Shown: positions 8,979 to 17,866 of the stretch, in pieces
Layout of the letters: each line of letters opens with the position of its first letter
How positions within the stretch are numbered: the first letter of the stretch is position 1
Assembly: GCA_964408805.1 (NCBI GenBank)
Contig: CAYPAV010000009.1
Location: 143,733-207,732, forward strand
DNA: 64,000 nucleotides
Direction: 5' to 3'
From: CAYPAV01 sp964408805
GTDB lineage: Bacteria > Pseudomonadota > Alphaproteobacteria > UBA8366
Position numbers and translations under genes: made by a program
The notes under the pieces: model-generated
What the model was told of the DNA's origin: nothing
The model's input: only the letters and a program-made list of their open reading frames with translations
Database searches by the model: none

Positions 8979-10022
8979 TCACGGCAGAACCCGTACCCTC
9001 CGGAAATGATCGAATAGACGGAAGAACATTTCCTCCGAATCCACGAAGTCCCGGAACCCGGCGAGACGGGCCTTGGTCATCGAGGACACGATGTCCCAAT
9101 CGTGCATCCAGAGATGGCGGCCGTAGGACCACATCGCGACCGCATTGAAGGGCTGGCGAACTAGATCGTGCTTCTCGACGACTCGGTCCCAAACGGGGGC
9201 CTTGTCGGCCATATAGGACACGAGATCCACCGTCTTAACGGAGCCCGGCTCCAGTCCAAAATAATCGGCGAATTTCGGCCAGAGATGAGACCAGCGAAAA
9301 ACATCGCCATTGGTAACGTTGAAGTTCTGGTTGGCGCCCTCGGGCGTCGTCGCCATCCAGACCGTCGCCTTGGCGAGCTGCAGGGCCTCGGTGCATTGGT
9401 AAAGCGCCTCGTAATTGCCCGCCGTTCCTGGAAAGTGGAAGGGCAGGCCGAGTTCGCGTGAAATGGCGGCATGGGCGCCGATCAGCATAATCATGCTGCG
9501 GGTAATGCCGGGGGCGGTGTCGCAAAGACCGGTCGGCCGTGCCGTCGACCAGGACCAGGCCTGCCCTTCCTGCAGGGCGTGAATGTAGTCTTCCTGAAGA
9601 TAATAGAAGCTCGGCTGGGGATATCTCGGCATCTCCTCCTTGGCCGGTGTGGGAGCCGGCCCCTGGTGAAGTCCGTAATTCTTGTGACCACTGCCAATGT
9701 GGACATGTTCGAGGTTCCGCGCGATCGGAACGATCGTGTCGATCAGGTTCCGGAACATCGCGACATTGGTATCGATTGGTTCCGGCATGCCCTCGGGATG
9801 GTCGAAGCGGGCCTCGTAGAAGATATGCGTGATATCGACGAGATCGCCGAGCTTGTCCGTGCAATCGGTGGGATCGCTCAAGTCGACAGCGATTCGCTGA
9901 ACGTCGTTGCCGCCGATCGGCGGGTTGCGCGACAGGCCGACAACCGTCCAGTCGGGTTGGCTGTGCAGGTACTCCGCTAACCGTCGGCCCACGATTCCGG
10001 ACGCGCCAGCGACCAATGCCAT
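8979..10022 (-). CDS. PRISE-like SDR reductase (progesterone 5-beta-reductase/iridoid synthase-like family)
   Basis: A 347-residue atypical extended SDR. It has the nucleotide-binding motif GASGIVGRRLAEYL near the N-terminus and SFYYLQEDY, the signature that replaces the usual YxxxK in plant progesterone 5-beta-reductase-like (PRISE) enzymes. Such proteins reduce enones with NADPH. The ATG at 10020-10022 is chosen because it immediately precedes the Rossmann strand (ALVAGASG); longer in-frame extensions upstream lie over the oppositely transcribed LLM gene and have no family similarity. It is divergent from the LLM gene across a 96-base gap. Substrate unknown. Confidence 0.85.
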   Translation of the reverse strand: MALVAGASGIVGRRLAEYLHSQPDWTVVGLSRNPPIGGNDVQRIAVDLSDPTDCTDKLGDLVDITHIFYEARFDHPEGMPEPIDTNVAMFRNLIDTIVPIARNLEHVHIGSGHKNYGLHQGPAPTPAKEEMPRYPQPSFYYLQEDYIHALQEGQAWSWSTARPTGLCDTAPGITRSMIMLIGAHAAISRELGLPFHFPGTAGNYEALYQCTEALQLAKATVWMATTPEGANQNFNVTNGDVFRWSHLWPKFADYFGLEPGSVKTVDLVSYMADKAPVWDRVVEKHDLVRQPFNAVAMWSYGRHLWMHDWDIVSSMTKARLAGFRDFVDSEEMFFRLFDHFRRVRVLP

Positions 10023-10118
10023 TTTTCGTCTGTTGATGCGAAATCCTCCCTGGGCCTTTCTAACTCGGCGAAAGATATCATTTATTTCGAGAAGACCATT
10101 CCGGAAAGGAAAGCGTCC

Positions 10119-11045
10119 ATGAAACTCGCCGTCGAATTCCCCAGTGTCGCCTACCGAGAGGGTCCGGAAGCGGTCACCCGAATGGCCAAGGGGATCGAAG
10201 ATATCGGCTATGACCAGCTCGATGTCTACGATCACGTGGTGATGGGCTATGACGTGGAAGGGCGGGACAAGTCCTTCTATCCGGCGCAAATGCCGATCCT
10301 GGAAGCGCTGATGATGCTGGCCCATGCGGCGGCGGTCACCAAAACGATCGGGCTCGGGACCGAAGTGCTGGTTCTGCCGCAACGCCAACCGACTTTGGTC
10401 GCGAAGCAGGTTAGTACGCTGGACACGCTCTCCGGCGGCAGGGTTCGGCTCGGGATCGGCGTCGGCTGGCAGGCGTCCGAATTCGAGGCTCTCGGCGAGG
10501 ATTTCTCCGATCGCGGCAAACGGATGGACGAGGCTATCGACCTGATGCGTGCGAGCTGGCGCGACGATCGAATCGATTTCGCGGGCAACCACTACACCGC
10601 CCGCGCCATGGCCATGGAGCCAAAACCGCCCCAGGGCGAAAACCTGCCGATCTGGGTCGGCGGCAACAGTCCAGCCGCTTATCGGCGGGTCGGAAGACTG
10701 AGCGACGGATGGCTCGCGAGCCAGGTGACCGACGCCGATTTCGCCCAGCGTGCAATGGATGCAATTCGCGAGTCCGCGAATGACGCCGGGCGCGATCCCG
10801 AAGCCATCGGCTGGCAAAGCATGATCGCCTCGCCGCCCCGCGCCGGTGATAGCAGCGGCAAGACGTTCTATGCCGAAAACGACCGCGTCGCGGCGCGTGC
10901 CGTGGAGTTGAAGGCAATGGGATTTGAGTATCTCGCCGTCAACGCGACCGCGATTTTCCAGGCGGGGGAGCGGAGTGTCGATGGGATATTGGGGGCGCTG
11001 TCGGCTTTGCATGATCGGCTCCGCGCGGAACTGGGCAACGGATAA
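10119..11045 (+). CDS. LLM-class flavin/F420-dependent oxidoreductase
   Basis: A 308-residue luciferase-like monooxygenase. Visible family features are the TIM-barrel N-terminus MKLAVEFP, LVAKQVSTLDTLSGGRV, LGIGVGWQASEFEALG, and the LPIWVGGNSPAAYRRVGRL strand. It is the same family as the truncated protein at the window start but only moderately similar, so it is not a recent duplicate. The 13-base gap to the citrate-lyase-like gene downstream supports co-transcription. Cofactor and substrate are not determined. Confidence 0.9.
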   Translation: MKLAVEFPSVAYREGPEAVTRMAKGIEDIGYDQLDVYDHVVMGYDVEGRDKSFYPAQMPILEALMMLAHAAAVTKTIGLGTEVLVLPQRQPTLVAKQVSTLDTLSGGRVRLGIGVGWQASEFEALGEDFSDRGKRMDEAIDLMRASWRDDRIDFAGNHYTARAMAMEPKPPQGENLPIWVGGNSPAAYRRVGRLSDGWLASQVTDADFAQRAMDAIRESANDAGRDPEAIGWQSMIASPPRAGDSSGKTFYAENDRVAARAVELKAMGFEYLAVNATAIFQAGERSVDGILGALSALHDRLRAELGNG

Positions 11046-11058
11046 AGAGGGGATCGAG

Positions 11059-11829
11059 ATGACGGACCGGAAACTACCCACGACGCGAATTGGGACGCCA
11101 ACCTCAGACACCGATCGGCTGAAAATGCGCGGCCTGGATGTCCTCTCCGAGGTTGTCGGCGAGATGAGCTTCACGGAAACCTATTACTTCGCCGTCACCG
11201 GCCGCCGTCCTACCGAAACGCAACGGAAAGTCTTCGATGCGGCCTTGGTCATCCTGATGGACCATGGTCTGACGCCGACGGCACTGGTGGCGCGACTGGT
11301 CGGCGATTCGCTGGCGGACAATCCCCAAGCCGGAGTCGCGGCCGGCATCCTGATGGTGGGCGATAAGTTCGCCGGCACGATGGGCGGGGCGGGCGCATTG
11401 CTGGAGGAGGGGATGGCCCATGAGGGCAACAAGCGCGCCTGGGCGGAAGAGGTCGTGGCCCGCCACCGGGCGGCGAAGACCCGAATGCCGGGCTTCGGCC
11501 ACCCCTATTACAGTCCGACCGATCCTCGATCCGATCGCCTGTTTAAGGTCGCCCACGCCGCCGGCGTGGACGGTAAATACATCGAGCTCCTAAAGCTGCT
11601 CGGCGAGGTTCTGGACGAGGCGACCGGCCGGCATTTCACTTTGAACGCGACAGCGGCACTTGGAGCGCTCCTGTGCGAGATCGATTTTCCGGTGGCCGCG
11701 ATGCGCGGCGTCGCGGTGGTCAGCCGCGCCGCAGGCCTGGTCGCCCATGTCATGGAAGAGCACCAGGAACCGATAACGCCGGCCCTGATGGAGTTCGCGA
11801 GTGAAATACCCTATGCGGATCCAGATTAG
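11059..11829 (+). CDS. Citrate synthase-like protein / probable citryl-CoA lyase
   Basis: A 256-residue protein starting at ATG 11059 with AGAGGGG upstream. It matches only the core of the citrate synthase fold: KMRGLDVLSEVVGEMSFTE, DHGLTPTALVARL, and the conserved RMPGFGHPYY active-site region followed by RSDRLFKVA. At this length it belongs with short citryl-CoA lyase-like proteins rather than full citrate synthases of about 430 residues. It would catalyse C-C bond formation or cleavage with an acyl-CoA. It is the last gene of the catabolic block. Confidence 0.8.
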   Translation: MTDRKLPTTRIGTPTSDTDRLKMRGLDVLSEVVGEMSFTETYYFAVTGRRPTETQRKVFDAALVILMDHGLTPTALVARLVGDSLADNPQAGVAAGILMVGDKFAGTMGGAGALLEEGMAHEGNKRAWAEEVVARHRAAKTRMPGFGHPYYSPTDPRSDRLFKVAHAAGVDGKYIELLKLLGEVLDEATGRHFTLNATAALGALLCEIDFPVAAMRGVAVVSRAAGLVAHVMEEHQEPITPALMEFASEIPYADPD

Positions 11830-11883
11830 GATGATCTCGGAACAAAGACGAACCCGCGTGCACGTCGATTCTTTCTTGCCGGT

Positions 11884-11897
11884 TTGACGTAGGTCAA
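11884..11897. promoter_or_regulatory. FNR/FixK/DNR-type box upstream of the HEAT-repeat gene
   Basis: TTGAC-GTAG-GTCAA is a perfect inverted repeat in the CRP/FNR-family format (FNR consensus TTGATnnnnATCAA; FixK/DNR variants carry TTGAC). It is centred about 75 bases before the HEAT gene start, with a T-rich stretch (CTTATTCG) where a -10 element would lie in a class II promoter. It suggests activation at low oxygen or by nitric oxide. Confidence 0.7.
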
Positions 11898-11964
11898 GGA
11901 GAGCCGGGCCGGAAACGCTTATTCGTCTCATGGCCGCCCGAATGGGCGTTATGTAGGCGAGAAG

Positions 11965-14148
11965 ATGGAAGCGATGATGGAACAGCGGTCGAGCGGCGGC
12001 CCAACGACTGAACGGATTGAACAGATCGACTCATCTTTTATTGTTTCCCAGCTCTGTAGGGTTCTGAAAGACGGTATCGATATCCACCGGTGCCAGGCGG
12101 CGCGCGGTTTGGGCCGTATTGCGGCGGTGGAAGCCGTGCCGGCGCTTATCGAGGCCTTGTTGGACGAAGACGAGGACGTTCGTACCGATGCGGCGGAGGC
12201 CTTGGCTCGAATTGCCGACCCGCGCGCGGCCAAACAACTCCTTGAGAATTTGATTGGAGACCCTTGTCCCGAGGTGAAACTCGCGGCGATCGAAGGGCTT
12301 GCACGACTGAATGAAGTCGCCGTGGTTCCCTACCTACGACAGTTGGCGCGGAGTCGAGATACCGACATCGTTTCGAACGATGATTCGTTTTTCGAAACCG
12401 GCTGGGACGACTGGACCGATTTCCAAGTGGCCGCGATCAAGGCATTGGCCGAGATGGGCCGGGTTGAGGCGGTGGACGACATCGTCTTCGCGCTCGACGA
12501 CGCGGACGGCCAGGATCTTACGGAAGTGGCCTTCAATGCCTTCGCTAAACTGCGCCAACCGGGCGCTCTTGCCTTGGGAACTTTCTTGGACGATCCGCAT
12601 CCGCGCGTTCGCCGACGCGCCGCGACAGCGGTCGGACGAATTGAAGACCCGGCGGCCAAGAGCTTCGTTTCCCGTGCCTTGATGGATATCGAAGCCGAGG
12701 TCAGATTGGCCGTCGGCACCGTTCTCGCAACGAAAAATCCAGGCGATCCACGCTTGGAGGATTTGCTCCGTGACGAGAACCCGGAAGTCCGCGCCGAATT
12801 GACACGTCTTTGTGCGCACCGGTATCCCGAACGATTGGCGACGCTGACATCGGACGGCACCGTTTCGGTTCGGCGGGCGGCATTGAAAAGTCTGGCGGAC
12901 CACCCCGATCTTTTCACGCGCGATGAGCGGGACGATTTTGCCCGTGTCCATTTGGAGAATCCGGATCCCGAAACGGCCGCCAGCGCCGTATCGATCCTCG
13001 GCGAATCGGAGAATTCCGACATCGATTTGGCGGAACTGTTTACCGACAATTCAAAACCTGTCCAAGTTCGAACGGCGGCTCTTCGCGGTTTGGTCGCGGC
13101 GGTCGATCAACGCCTGTACGCCATGATCGATACCGTGTTGACGGATGATCGAGCCGGACAGATCCGGTTCGACGCGCTCGCAGCACTTGCGGGGCTGGCG
13201 AGGAAATCGGCGTGGCCGAACCAAGCGGGCGATGCATTGATTTCCGCCCTGAACCGAGAAAATGCCGCAGCCGAGGCCGATGAAGCCATCGAGCGCGAAC
13301 AGCCCGCGAGCGTAGATACGGCGGAATCCGGCGAGGCGGCGCCCGCGACTTCCACCCTTGATGCGATTATGGGAGGCGACCGGTCCGTCGATTCGACCCG
13401 GGTCGAATCCGATAGTCCGGTCGAGCTAACGGGATCGGATCTGGCCTTTCTGGAATTGACGAAGAGAAATGTCGGCAAACGGGTGGTTCGGGAGAAGACC
13501 AGCCAATCCGCTATCCATATCCCGCGGTTTGCGGCGGGTCTCCTTGGCGACTTTCCGAACGAGTCGGTGGCTTCCTCCTTGGCCGAGTCTTTTGCCCACA
13601 ATAATTCGGATCTAAGATTGGCCGTGGTGAATTCACTCGTGCGAATCGGGGAGGAGCTTGGCTATTTGCCCCAGGCCGCGATAGAGGCGTTGACGAATAG
13701 TCTAGCGCATCGGGACCGCGATCTCCGTCGCGGCGCGGTCCGTGCGCTCGGCGCCTCGGCGGCGAAGGCCGCCGCCTCGGCTCTGTTCCCCTGTCTGAGC
13801 GACGAGGATGCCTCGGTACGGACCGAGACGATCGGCGCGCTTGGGAGGATTGGGGAGAACGGCGCCGGGACGGTACGCTATCTGGAAGACAGGGACCCCT
13901 TCGTTCGCCTGGCCGCGGCGAAAGCCGTTGCCGCGGCAAATGGACCGGATGCCGTCGATCGGCTCGCCGCCTTTGCGTTCTCGTTCGAGGGCCATCATCG
14001 TCGCGAGACCGCGAAGTTGCTCCGCCAATTGGATGTGGAGGCCGCCAATAAACTGTTCGTCGATGTTCTCCGGGACGACACCAGGCTCCGCGATCGGCAA
14101 GTGGCGATGGAGGTTCTGGAAGAACTCAACGCACCGCCTACGAACTGA
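11965..14148 (+). CDS. HEAT/PBS-lyase-type repeat protein (727 aa), FNR-box-led
   Basis: A long soluble protein built of short-helix HEAT repeats: roughly residues 30-320 (units such as GRIAAVEAVPALIEALLD and ARIADPRAAKQLLE) and 490-710 (units such as RALGASAAKAAASALF). An acidic, Ala/Ser/Thr-rich linker at about 425-475 separates them. No signal peptide, transmembrane segment or catalytic motif is seen. E-Z HEAT proteins serve as scaffolds or in tetrapyrrole-attachment roles in phycobilisome lyases. The FNR-type box upstream and the adjacent SCO/cytochrome genes suggest a role in assembly or regulation of the redox system, which is inference. Three possible ATGs (11965, 11974, 11977) differ by only four residues. 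Confidence 0.85.
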   Translation: MEAMMEQRSSGGPTTERIEQIDSSFIVSQLCRVLKDGIDIHRCQAARGLGRIAAVEAVPALIEALLDEDEDVRTDAAEALARIADPRAAKQLLENLIGDPCPEVKLAAIEGLARLNEVAVVPYLRQLARSRDTDIVSNDDSFFETGWDDWTDFQVAAIKALAEMGRVEAVDDIVFALDDADGQDLTEVAFNAFAKLRQPGALALGTFLDDPHPRVRRRAATAVGRIEDPAAKSFVSRALMDIEAEVRLAVGTVLATKNPGDPRLEDLLRDENPEVRAELTRLCAHRYPERLATLTSDGTVSVRRAALKSLADHPDLFTRDERDDFARVHLENPDPETAASAVSILGESENSDIDLAELFTDNSKPVQVRTAALRGLVAAVDQRLYAMIDTVLTDDRAGQIRFDALAALAGLARKSAWPNQAGDALISALNRENAAAEADEAIEREQPASVDTAESGEAAPATSTLDAIMGGDRSVDSTRVESDSPVELTGSDLAFLELTKRNVGKRVVREKTSQSAIHIPRFAAGLLGDFPNESVASSLAESFAHNNSDLRLAVVNSLVRIGEELGYLPQAAIEALTNSLAHRDRDLRRGAVRALGASAAKAAASALFPCLSDEDASVRTETIGALGRIGENGAGTVRYLEDRDPFVRLAAAKAVAAANGPDAVDRLAAFAFSFEGHHRRETAKLLRQLDVEAANKLFVDVLRDDTRLRDRQVAMEVLEELNAPPTN

Positions 14149-14167
14149 ACGGCGGATGCGTTTTAAT

Positions 14168-14776
14168 TCACTTCAGATGTTTTCTAATTTCCGCCGTCAT
14201 TTGTGCGGCCGTCACGCCGACGAGAAATTCATGGCGGAACGACCCGTCGGGCCCGAGCAGGTAGGTCACCGCCGAATGGTCCATCACGTAGTTGTTGGGA
14301 CCGGTCGAATCGGGTGAATACATTTTCCGACGCTTGATCCGATAATTCCGCAGGACCGCCTTTATTTCGGTGTCGCTGCCGGTGAGACCAATGATGCGAT
14401 CGTGAAAGCGGGGAAGATATTTCTTGAGGATGGCCGCCGTATCGCGGCGCGGATCGACGGTTATGAAAAGCGGCTGGAGTCGCTCTGAGACGGCCCCCAA
14501 TCTATCGAGCGCATCGGCAATGATCGCCAAGTCGAGAGGACACTGATCGGTGCATGACGTATAGCCGAAATAGATCAATAGGTACTTGCCGGGAAAGTCC
14601 TTGGCCGTGGTCCTTCGGCCGTCGTAGCCGGTCAAAGCGAACGGGTGTCCGATATTGATACTCGCCCTGGCGCCGGCAGATGCGGCCGGCGATTTTCGTT
14701 CGTGCGCTTCCGGCGCTGGCGCGCTGATCACCATTAACGCGATGCCAAGAACACCCATCCAAATTTTCGTCTTCAT
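14168..14776 (-). CDS. SCO1/SenC-family copper chaperone or thiol-disulfide protein
   Basis: A 202-residue exported protein: signal peptide in residues 1-24, then a thioredoxin-like fold with C75-x3-C79 (YTSCTDQCP) and the conserved His in MDHSAVTYLLGPDG, which together bind copper in SCO proteins. The family inserts copper into oxidases or reduces protein thiols in the periplasm. Here it is divergent from the peroxidase/Mo-enzyme operon across a 190-base gap containing an FNR-type box. It could therefore be expressed with that operon and serve its cupredoxin. No copper oxidase of the CcoN/CoxA or NosZ type is in the window. Confidence 0.9.
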   Translation of the reverse strand: MKTKIWMGVLGIALMVISAPAPEAHERKSPAASAGARASINIGHPFALTGYDGRRTTAKDFPGKYLLIYFGYTSCTDQCPLDLAIIADALDRLGAVSERLQPLFITVDPRRDTAAILKKYLPRFHDRIIGLTGSDTEIKAVLRNYRIKRRKMYSPDSTGPNNYVMDHSAVTYLLGPDGSFRHEFLVGVTAAQMTAEIRKHLK

Positions 14777-14837
14777 TGGTCTATTTCCAAATTACGTCGG
14801 TGCCGCGGGTAAGTAATTCGAAATTTTACGCCCCTCG

Positions 14838-14851
14838 TTGACACAGATCAA
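14838..14851. promoter_or_regulatory. FNR/DNR-type box between divergent SCO and peroxidase/Mo-enzyme genes
   Basis: TTGAC-ACAG-ATCAA matches the FNR-family half-sites on both sides with a four-base spacer. On the plus strand a GATATTTG stretch sits at -10 distance for a class II promoter feeding the operon at 14967; on the minus strand a TTACTTA stretch sits at similar distance for the SCO gene. The one box may serve both directions. Confidence 0.72.
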
Positions 14852-14966
14852 AGCAGCCCCGATTGGGCATTGATATTTGTCTAACACCTGAGCAAGGGCG
14901 ATCTTCGAGACCAGCGCGTGGAACCTCTCCATTCGGGTCGGGAATTGCCGGAAAGGGAGGTAGGCC

Positions 14967-16160
14967 GTGGTTGAGGATCGAAATCGCAATTCTTCCGCCA
15001 AGGCGCAAAGAGGGAAAGTGGACGAAGGTCCGGCGACGACGTGCCGGGTTTTCAAGGGACTGATTTTGGGCGGCGCGATCGCCCTCGTTATATCCGGCAC
15101 GCTCTTGAGCGCGGCCGGTTCGGCCGCGGCGGCGGATGGTTTCTCGCCGGTGAAGGCGATTAAGGTCGACCCAAAGAAAGCGGCTCTCGGCAAGCGCCTG
15201 TTTTTCGATAAACGCCTTTCGGGCGACGCGGCGATCAGCTGCGCCAGCTGCCATATTCCGGCGAAAGGCTTCGCTGACGGTCTTGCCCTGGCCAAGGCCT
15301 ATCCTGGGAATTTGGGTTTCCGCAACACCCCGTCGCTGATCAATACGGGACATCGCGAGGCCTGGTTCCATGACAGTCGCATCGGCACCAATCTGAATGA
15401 CGTCACCCGCGAATCGATCACCGAAGATTACTCGATGAACATGGATATGCGGATGATGCAGGAGCGTCTGAAGCAGGATCCGGTCTATGTGAAGATGTTC
15501 AAGGACGCAGGTTACGGCGAACCCAGCAACGGGTCCGTCCGGAAGGCGATCCCGGTATATCTGAAAACCCTGATATCGCGCGGCGCGGCCTTCGACACCG
15601 GCAAAATGTCAGGCGCCGCGAGACGCGGCTTCGAGCTTTTTAAAGGGAAGGCCGGTTGCGCGAATTGTCATTCCGGGTCGCGGTTTACCGACGACAAACC
15701 GCACAATACCGGTGTCCCGGAGAACCCGAATATTTGGAATGATCCCCGGCGCCACATCACCTTTGTCGCCTTTGCCATGTTCATGGGCGTCGAGAATTAC
15801 ATGAACATCCGCCGTGACGTGGGCGCACATATCCTGACCCATAAATCCGACGGCACGGACGTTGGAAAGTTCATGACACCCAGTCTGCGGGAACTGAAGT
15901 ACACCGCGCCCTACATGCACAACGGCACGATGAAGACACTGGCCGAGGTCGTGGAATTCTACAACAGGGGCGGCGGCGATGATCCCAACAAGGATTCGCG
16001 TCTGAAACGGCTCGGCCTCAGCAAGGAGGAACGGAAGAGTTTAGTGACCTTCCTCGAGGCCCTGTCGGGCACGCCGCTGACCGGCCCGAAACATGTCTGG
16101 AAGGACAAGATTCCGGCCAATTACACCGGCATCAAAGACTGGCTCAAGAAGAAGAATTAG
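14967..16160 (+). CDS. Di-heme cytochrome c peroxidase-family protein, IdrP1-like
   Basis: A 397-residue MauG/CcpA-type protein starting at GTG, chosen because AAGGGAGG lies at ideal distance. A hydrophobic segment at about residues 30-57 exports it. Two c-type heme sites are visible: ISCASCH (N-terminal) and GCANCH (middle). PYMHNGTMKTLAEVVEFYN near the C-terminus is the family's conserved C-terminal motif. Known members reduce H2O2 in the periplasm with electrons from small cytochromes or cupredoxins. In iodate reductase clusters two such peroxidases (IdrP1, IdrP2) accompany the Mo enzyme and are proposed to remove peroxide formed in iodate reduction. This gene heads an operon whose next three genes complete that set. 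Which of the two corresponds to P1 or P2 is not certain. Confidence 0.88.
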   Translation: MVEDRNRNSSAKAQRGKVDEGPATTCRVFKGLILGGAIALVISGTLLSAAGSAAAADGFSPVKAIKVDPKKAALGKRLFFDKRLSGDAAISCASCHIPAKGFADGLALAKAYPGNLGFRNTPSLINTGHREAWFHDSRIGTNLNDVTRESITEDYSMNMDMRMMQERLKQDPVYVKMFKDAGYGEPSNGSVRKAIPVYLKTLISRGAAFDTGKMSGAARRGFELFKGKAGCANCHSGSRFTDDKPHNTGVPENPNIWNDPRRHITFVAFAMFMGVENYMNIRRDVGAHILTHKSDGTDVGKFMTPSLRELKYTAPYMHNGTMKTLAEVVEFYNRGGGDDPNKDSRLKRLGLSKEERKSLVTFLEALSGTPLTGPKHVWKDKIPANYTGIKDWLKKKN

Positions 16161-16170
16161 GAGACGCGAC

Positions 16171-17304
16171 ATGAAAATGCGCAAGAGCACGATCCTCTTT
16201 GTCACCGTCGCGTCCCTCGGTCTTGTGGGCTTGAGCCCGCAATCGCTGAACGCCGACGTCAACCCGCCGCTGGCCGCGCTGGGTCCGCCGCCGATCCCGC
16301 CGGACAATCCGCAAACCAAGGCGAAAGTGGATTTGGGCAGGCTATTGTTTTTCGATACGCGGCTTGGCGGCGATGCCTCGGTGGCCTGCGCCGACTGTCA
16401 TGCCCCGAAACAGGGTTGGGGTTTCAACGACCCGATCTCAAGGGGCTATCCCGGCACCATGCACTGGCGTAATAGCCAGACCGTGGTCAACACGGCCTAT
16501 CTCGGGAAGCTGTTTTGGGCCGGTGCGGCCAAGTCACTCGAGGCCCAAGCGCCCGCCGCGGCAAAAGGCGCGCCGTCGGGCAATGGCGAGAACGACATGA
16601 TGGAGGCCCGGCTCGCCTTCATCCCCGAATACAGGAAACGTTTCAATGCGGTGTTCGGCGACACATGGCCCAAGATCGACAACGCCTGGAAGGCGATCGC
16701 CGCCTTCGAGCGGACCTTGATCCACAATAATACGCCCTTCGATCGATACATGGGGGGCAACAAGAAGGCTTTGAGCGCCCAACAGATCCGCGGCCTGAAA
16801 CTATTTAAAGGCAAGGCCAACTGCATCGAATGCCACAATGGGCCGCTGCTGACGGACCAGCGTTACTACAACCTCGGCGTCCCGAGAGCGGAAGACTGGC
16901 TCGACAACGGTCTAGCGCAAATCACCTTCCGCTTCGAACAGTACGCCAAGGGCGTTACCGAGAAGATGTACCGCGATATCAAGGATGACGCGGGCCTCTA
17001 CTACCAAACCAAGAAAAGCGTGGACAAGGGCAAGTTCCGGACGCCGCCGCTGCGTTATACGGCCTATACCGCGCCCTACATGCACAACGGCGCGTTCTTC
17101 GATTTCCGCGAGGTCATCGAGTTTTACAACGAGGGCGGCGGCAAGAACGAATTCGCCGCGAACAAGACCAAGCTCTTGAAACCGTTGAAGTTGACGGATG
17201 CGGAAATCGACGATCTGGCGGCGTTCATGGAATCTCTGAGCGGTTCCGAGATCAAGATGAAGACGCCGAAACTGCCGCCCTACGCCCCGTTACCGACCAA
17301 TTGA
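16171..17304 (+). CDS. Di-heme cytochrome c peroxidase-family protein, IdrP2-like
   Basis: A 377-residue exported protein from ATG 16171 (RBS AGGAG), ten bases after the first peroxidase. A signal peptide (about residues 1-28) precedes VACADCH and NCIECH heme sites and the PYMHNGAFFDFREVIEFYN C-terminal motif. It is a diverged paralogue of the upstream gene, not a fresh copy, so the pair has probably been kept for distinct roles. In the Idr model both peroxidases protect against peroxide. The calcium/heme-pocket residues cannot be placed by eye. Confidence 0.88.
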   Translation: MKMRKSTILFVTVASLGLVGLSPQSLNADVNPPLAALGPPPIPPDNPQTKAKVDLGRLLFFDTRLGGDASVACADCHAPKQGWGFNDPISRGYPGTMHWRNSQTVVNTAYLGKLFWAGAAKSLEAQAPAAAKGAPSGNGENDMMEARLAFIPEYRKRFNAVFGDTWPKIDNAWKAIAAFERTLIHNNTPFDRYMGGNKKALSAQQIRGLKLFKGKANCIECHNGPLLTDQRYYNLGVPRAEDWLDNGLAQITFRFEQYAKGVTEKMYRDIKDDAGLYYQTKKSVDKGKFRTPPLRYTAYTAPYMHNGAFFDFREVIEFYNEGGGKNEFAANKTKLLKPLKLTDAEIDDLAAFMESLSGSEIKMKTPKLPPYAPLPTN

Positions 17305-17317
17305 TGGAGAACCGGTC

Positions 17318-17854
17318 ATGACCGCGCAACCACATAAATGTCTGATGTCGAGGCGTCAGTTCCTACTGACCTCCGGCGTCGCCACCGCGACGGTAATGGT
17401 GGCGATCAACGCGGGAACACCGGTCGCCGCCGAAGTACCGGGCGTCGTCGCCACATATCCCCGTAAATTCATCACCAATCTGAGCTCGCTCAAGAAGGAC
17501 AAGCCGTTCGATTTTCAGTATCCGGACAAGGGCGACTATTCGGAATCCATGATCGTGAGGATGGGCGTGGAGGCGGGCGGCGGCCTTGGCCCCAATCGTG
17601 ATGTCGTCGCTTTCAATTATGCCTGTACCCATCAAGGCGGCGACCTGAACGGGACTTACAAGGCGAACACCAAGTCGCTCGGTGCCTGCCCGTTGCATCT
17701 TTCGACCTACGACCTGACGAGATACGGGATCCTGATTTCCGGCCAGGCTTACCAGAGCCTGCCGCAGGTCCTGCTCGAACTCGAAGGCGACAAGGTCTTC
17801 GCGGTCGGTATCTTCGGCTTGGTCTACGGCCGTTTCGACAATCTGCAAGGTTAG
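17318..17854 (+). CDS. Tat-exported Rieske iron-sulfur protein, IdrB/AioB-like small subunit
   Basis: A 178-residue protein with a Tat signal (SRRQFLLTSG) and Rieske boxes CTHQGG and CPLHLSTYD, giving two Cys and two His for a [2Fe-2S] cluster. The extra Cys pair that forms the disulfide in bc1 Rieske proteins is absent (Gly and Leu in those places). Length and motif spacing fit the small subunit of AioA-like enzymes (arsenite oxidase AioB, iodate reductase IdrB). The catalytic subunit follows after 12 bases. Tat export of this subunit would carry the folded complex to the periplasm, since the large subunit has no signal of its own. Confidence 0.9.
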   Translation: MTAQPHKCLMSRRQFLLTSGVATATVMVAINAGTPVAAEVPGVVATYPRKFITNLSSLKKDKPFDFQYPDKGDYSESMIVRMGVEAGGGLGPNRDVVAFNYACTHQGGDLNGTYKANTKSLGACPLHLSTYDLTRYGILISGQAYQSLPQVLLELEGDKVFAVGIFGLVYGRFDNLQG

Positions 17855-17866
17855 GGAGGACAACCA

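Noticed and set aside
10023..11174. Long minus-strand frame extending the PRISE-like gene to about 731 codons
   Set aside because: The extension lies exactly opposite the LLM gene at 10119-11045 and has no family similarity; the Rossmann motif begins at 10022.
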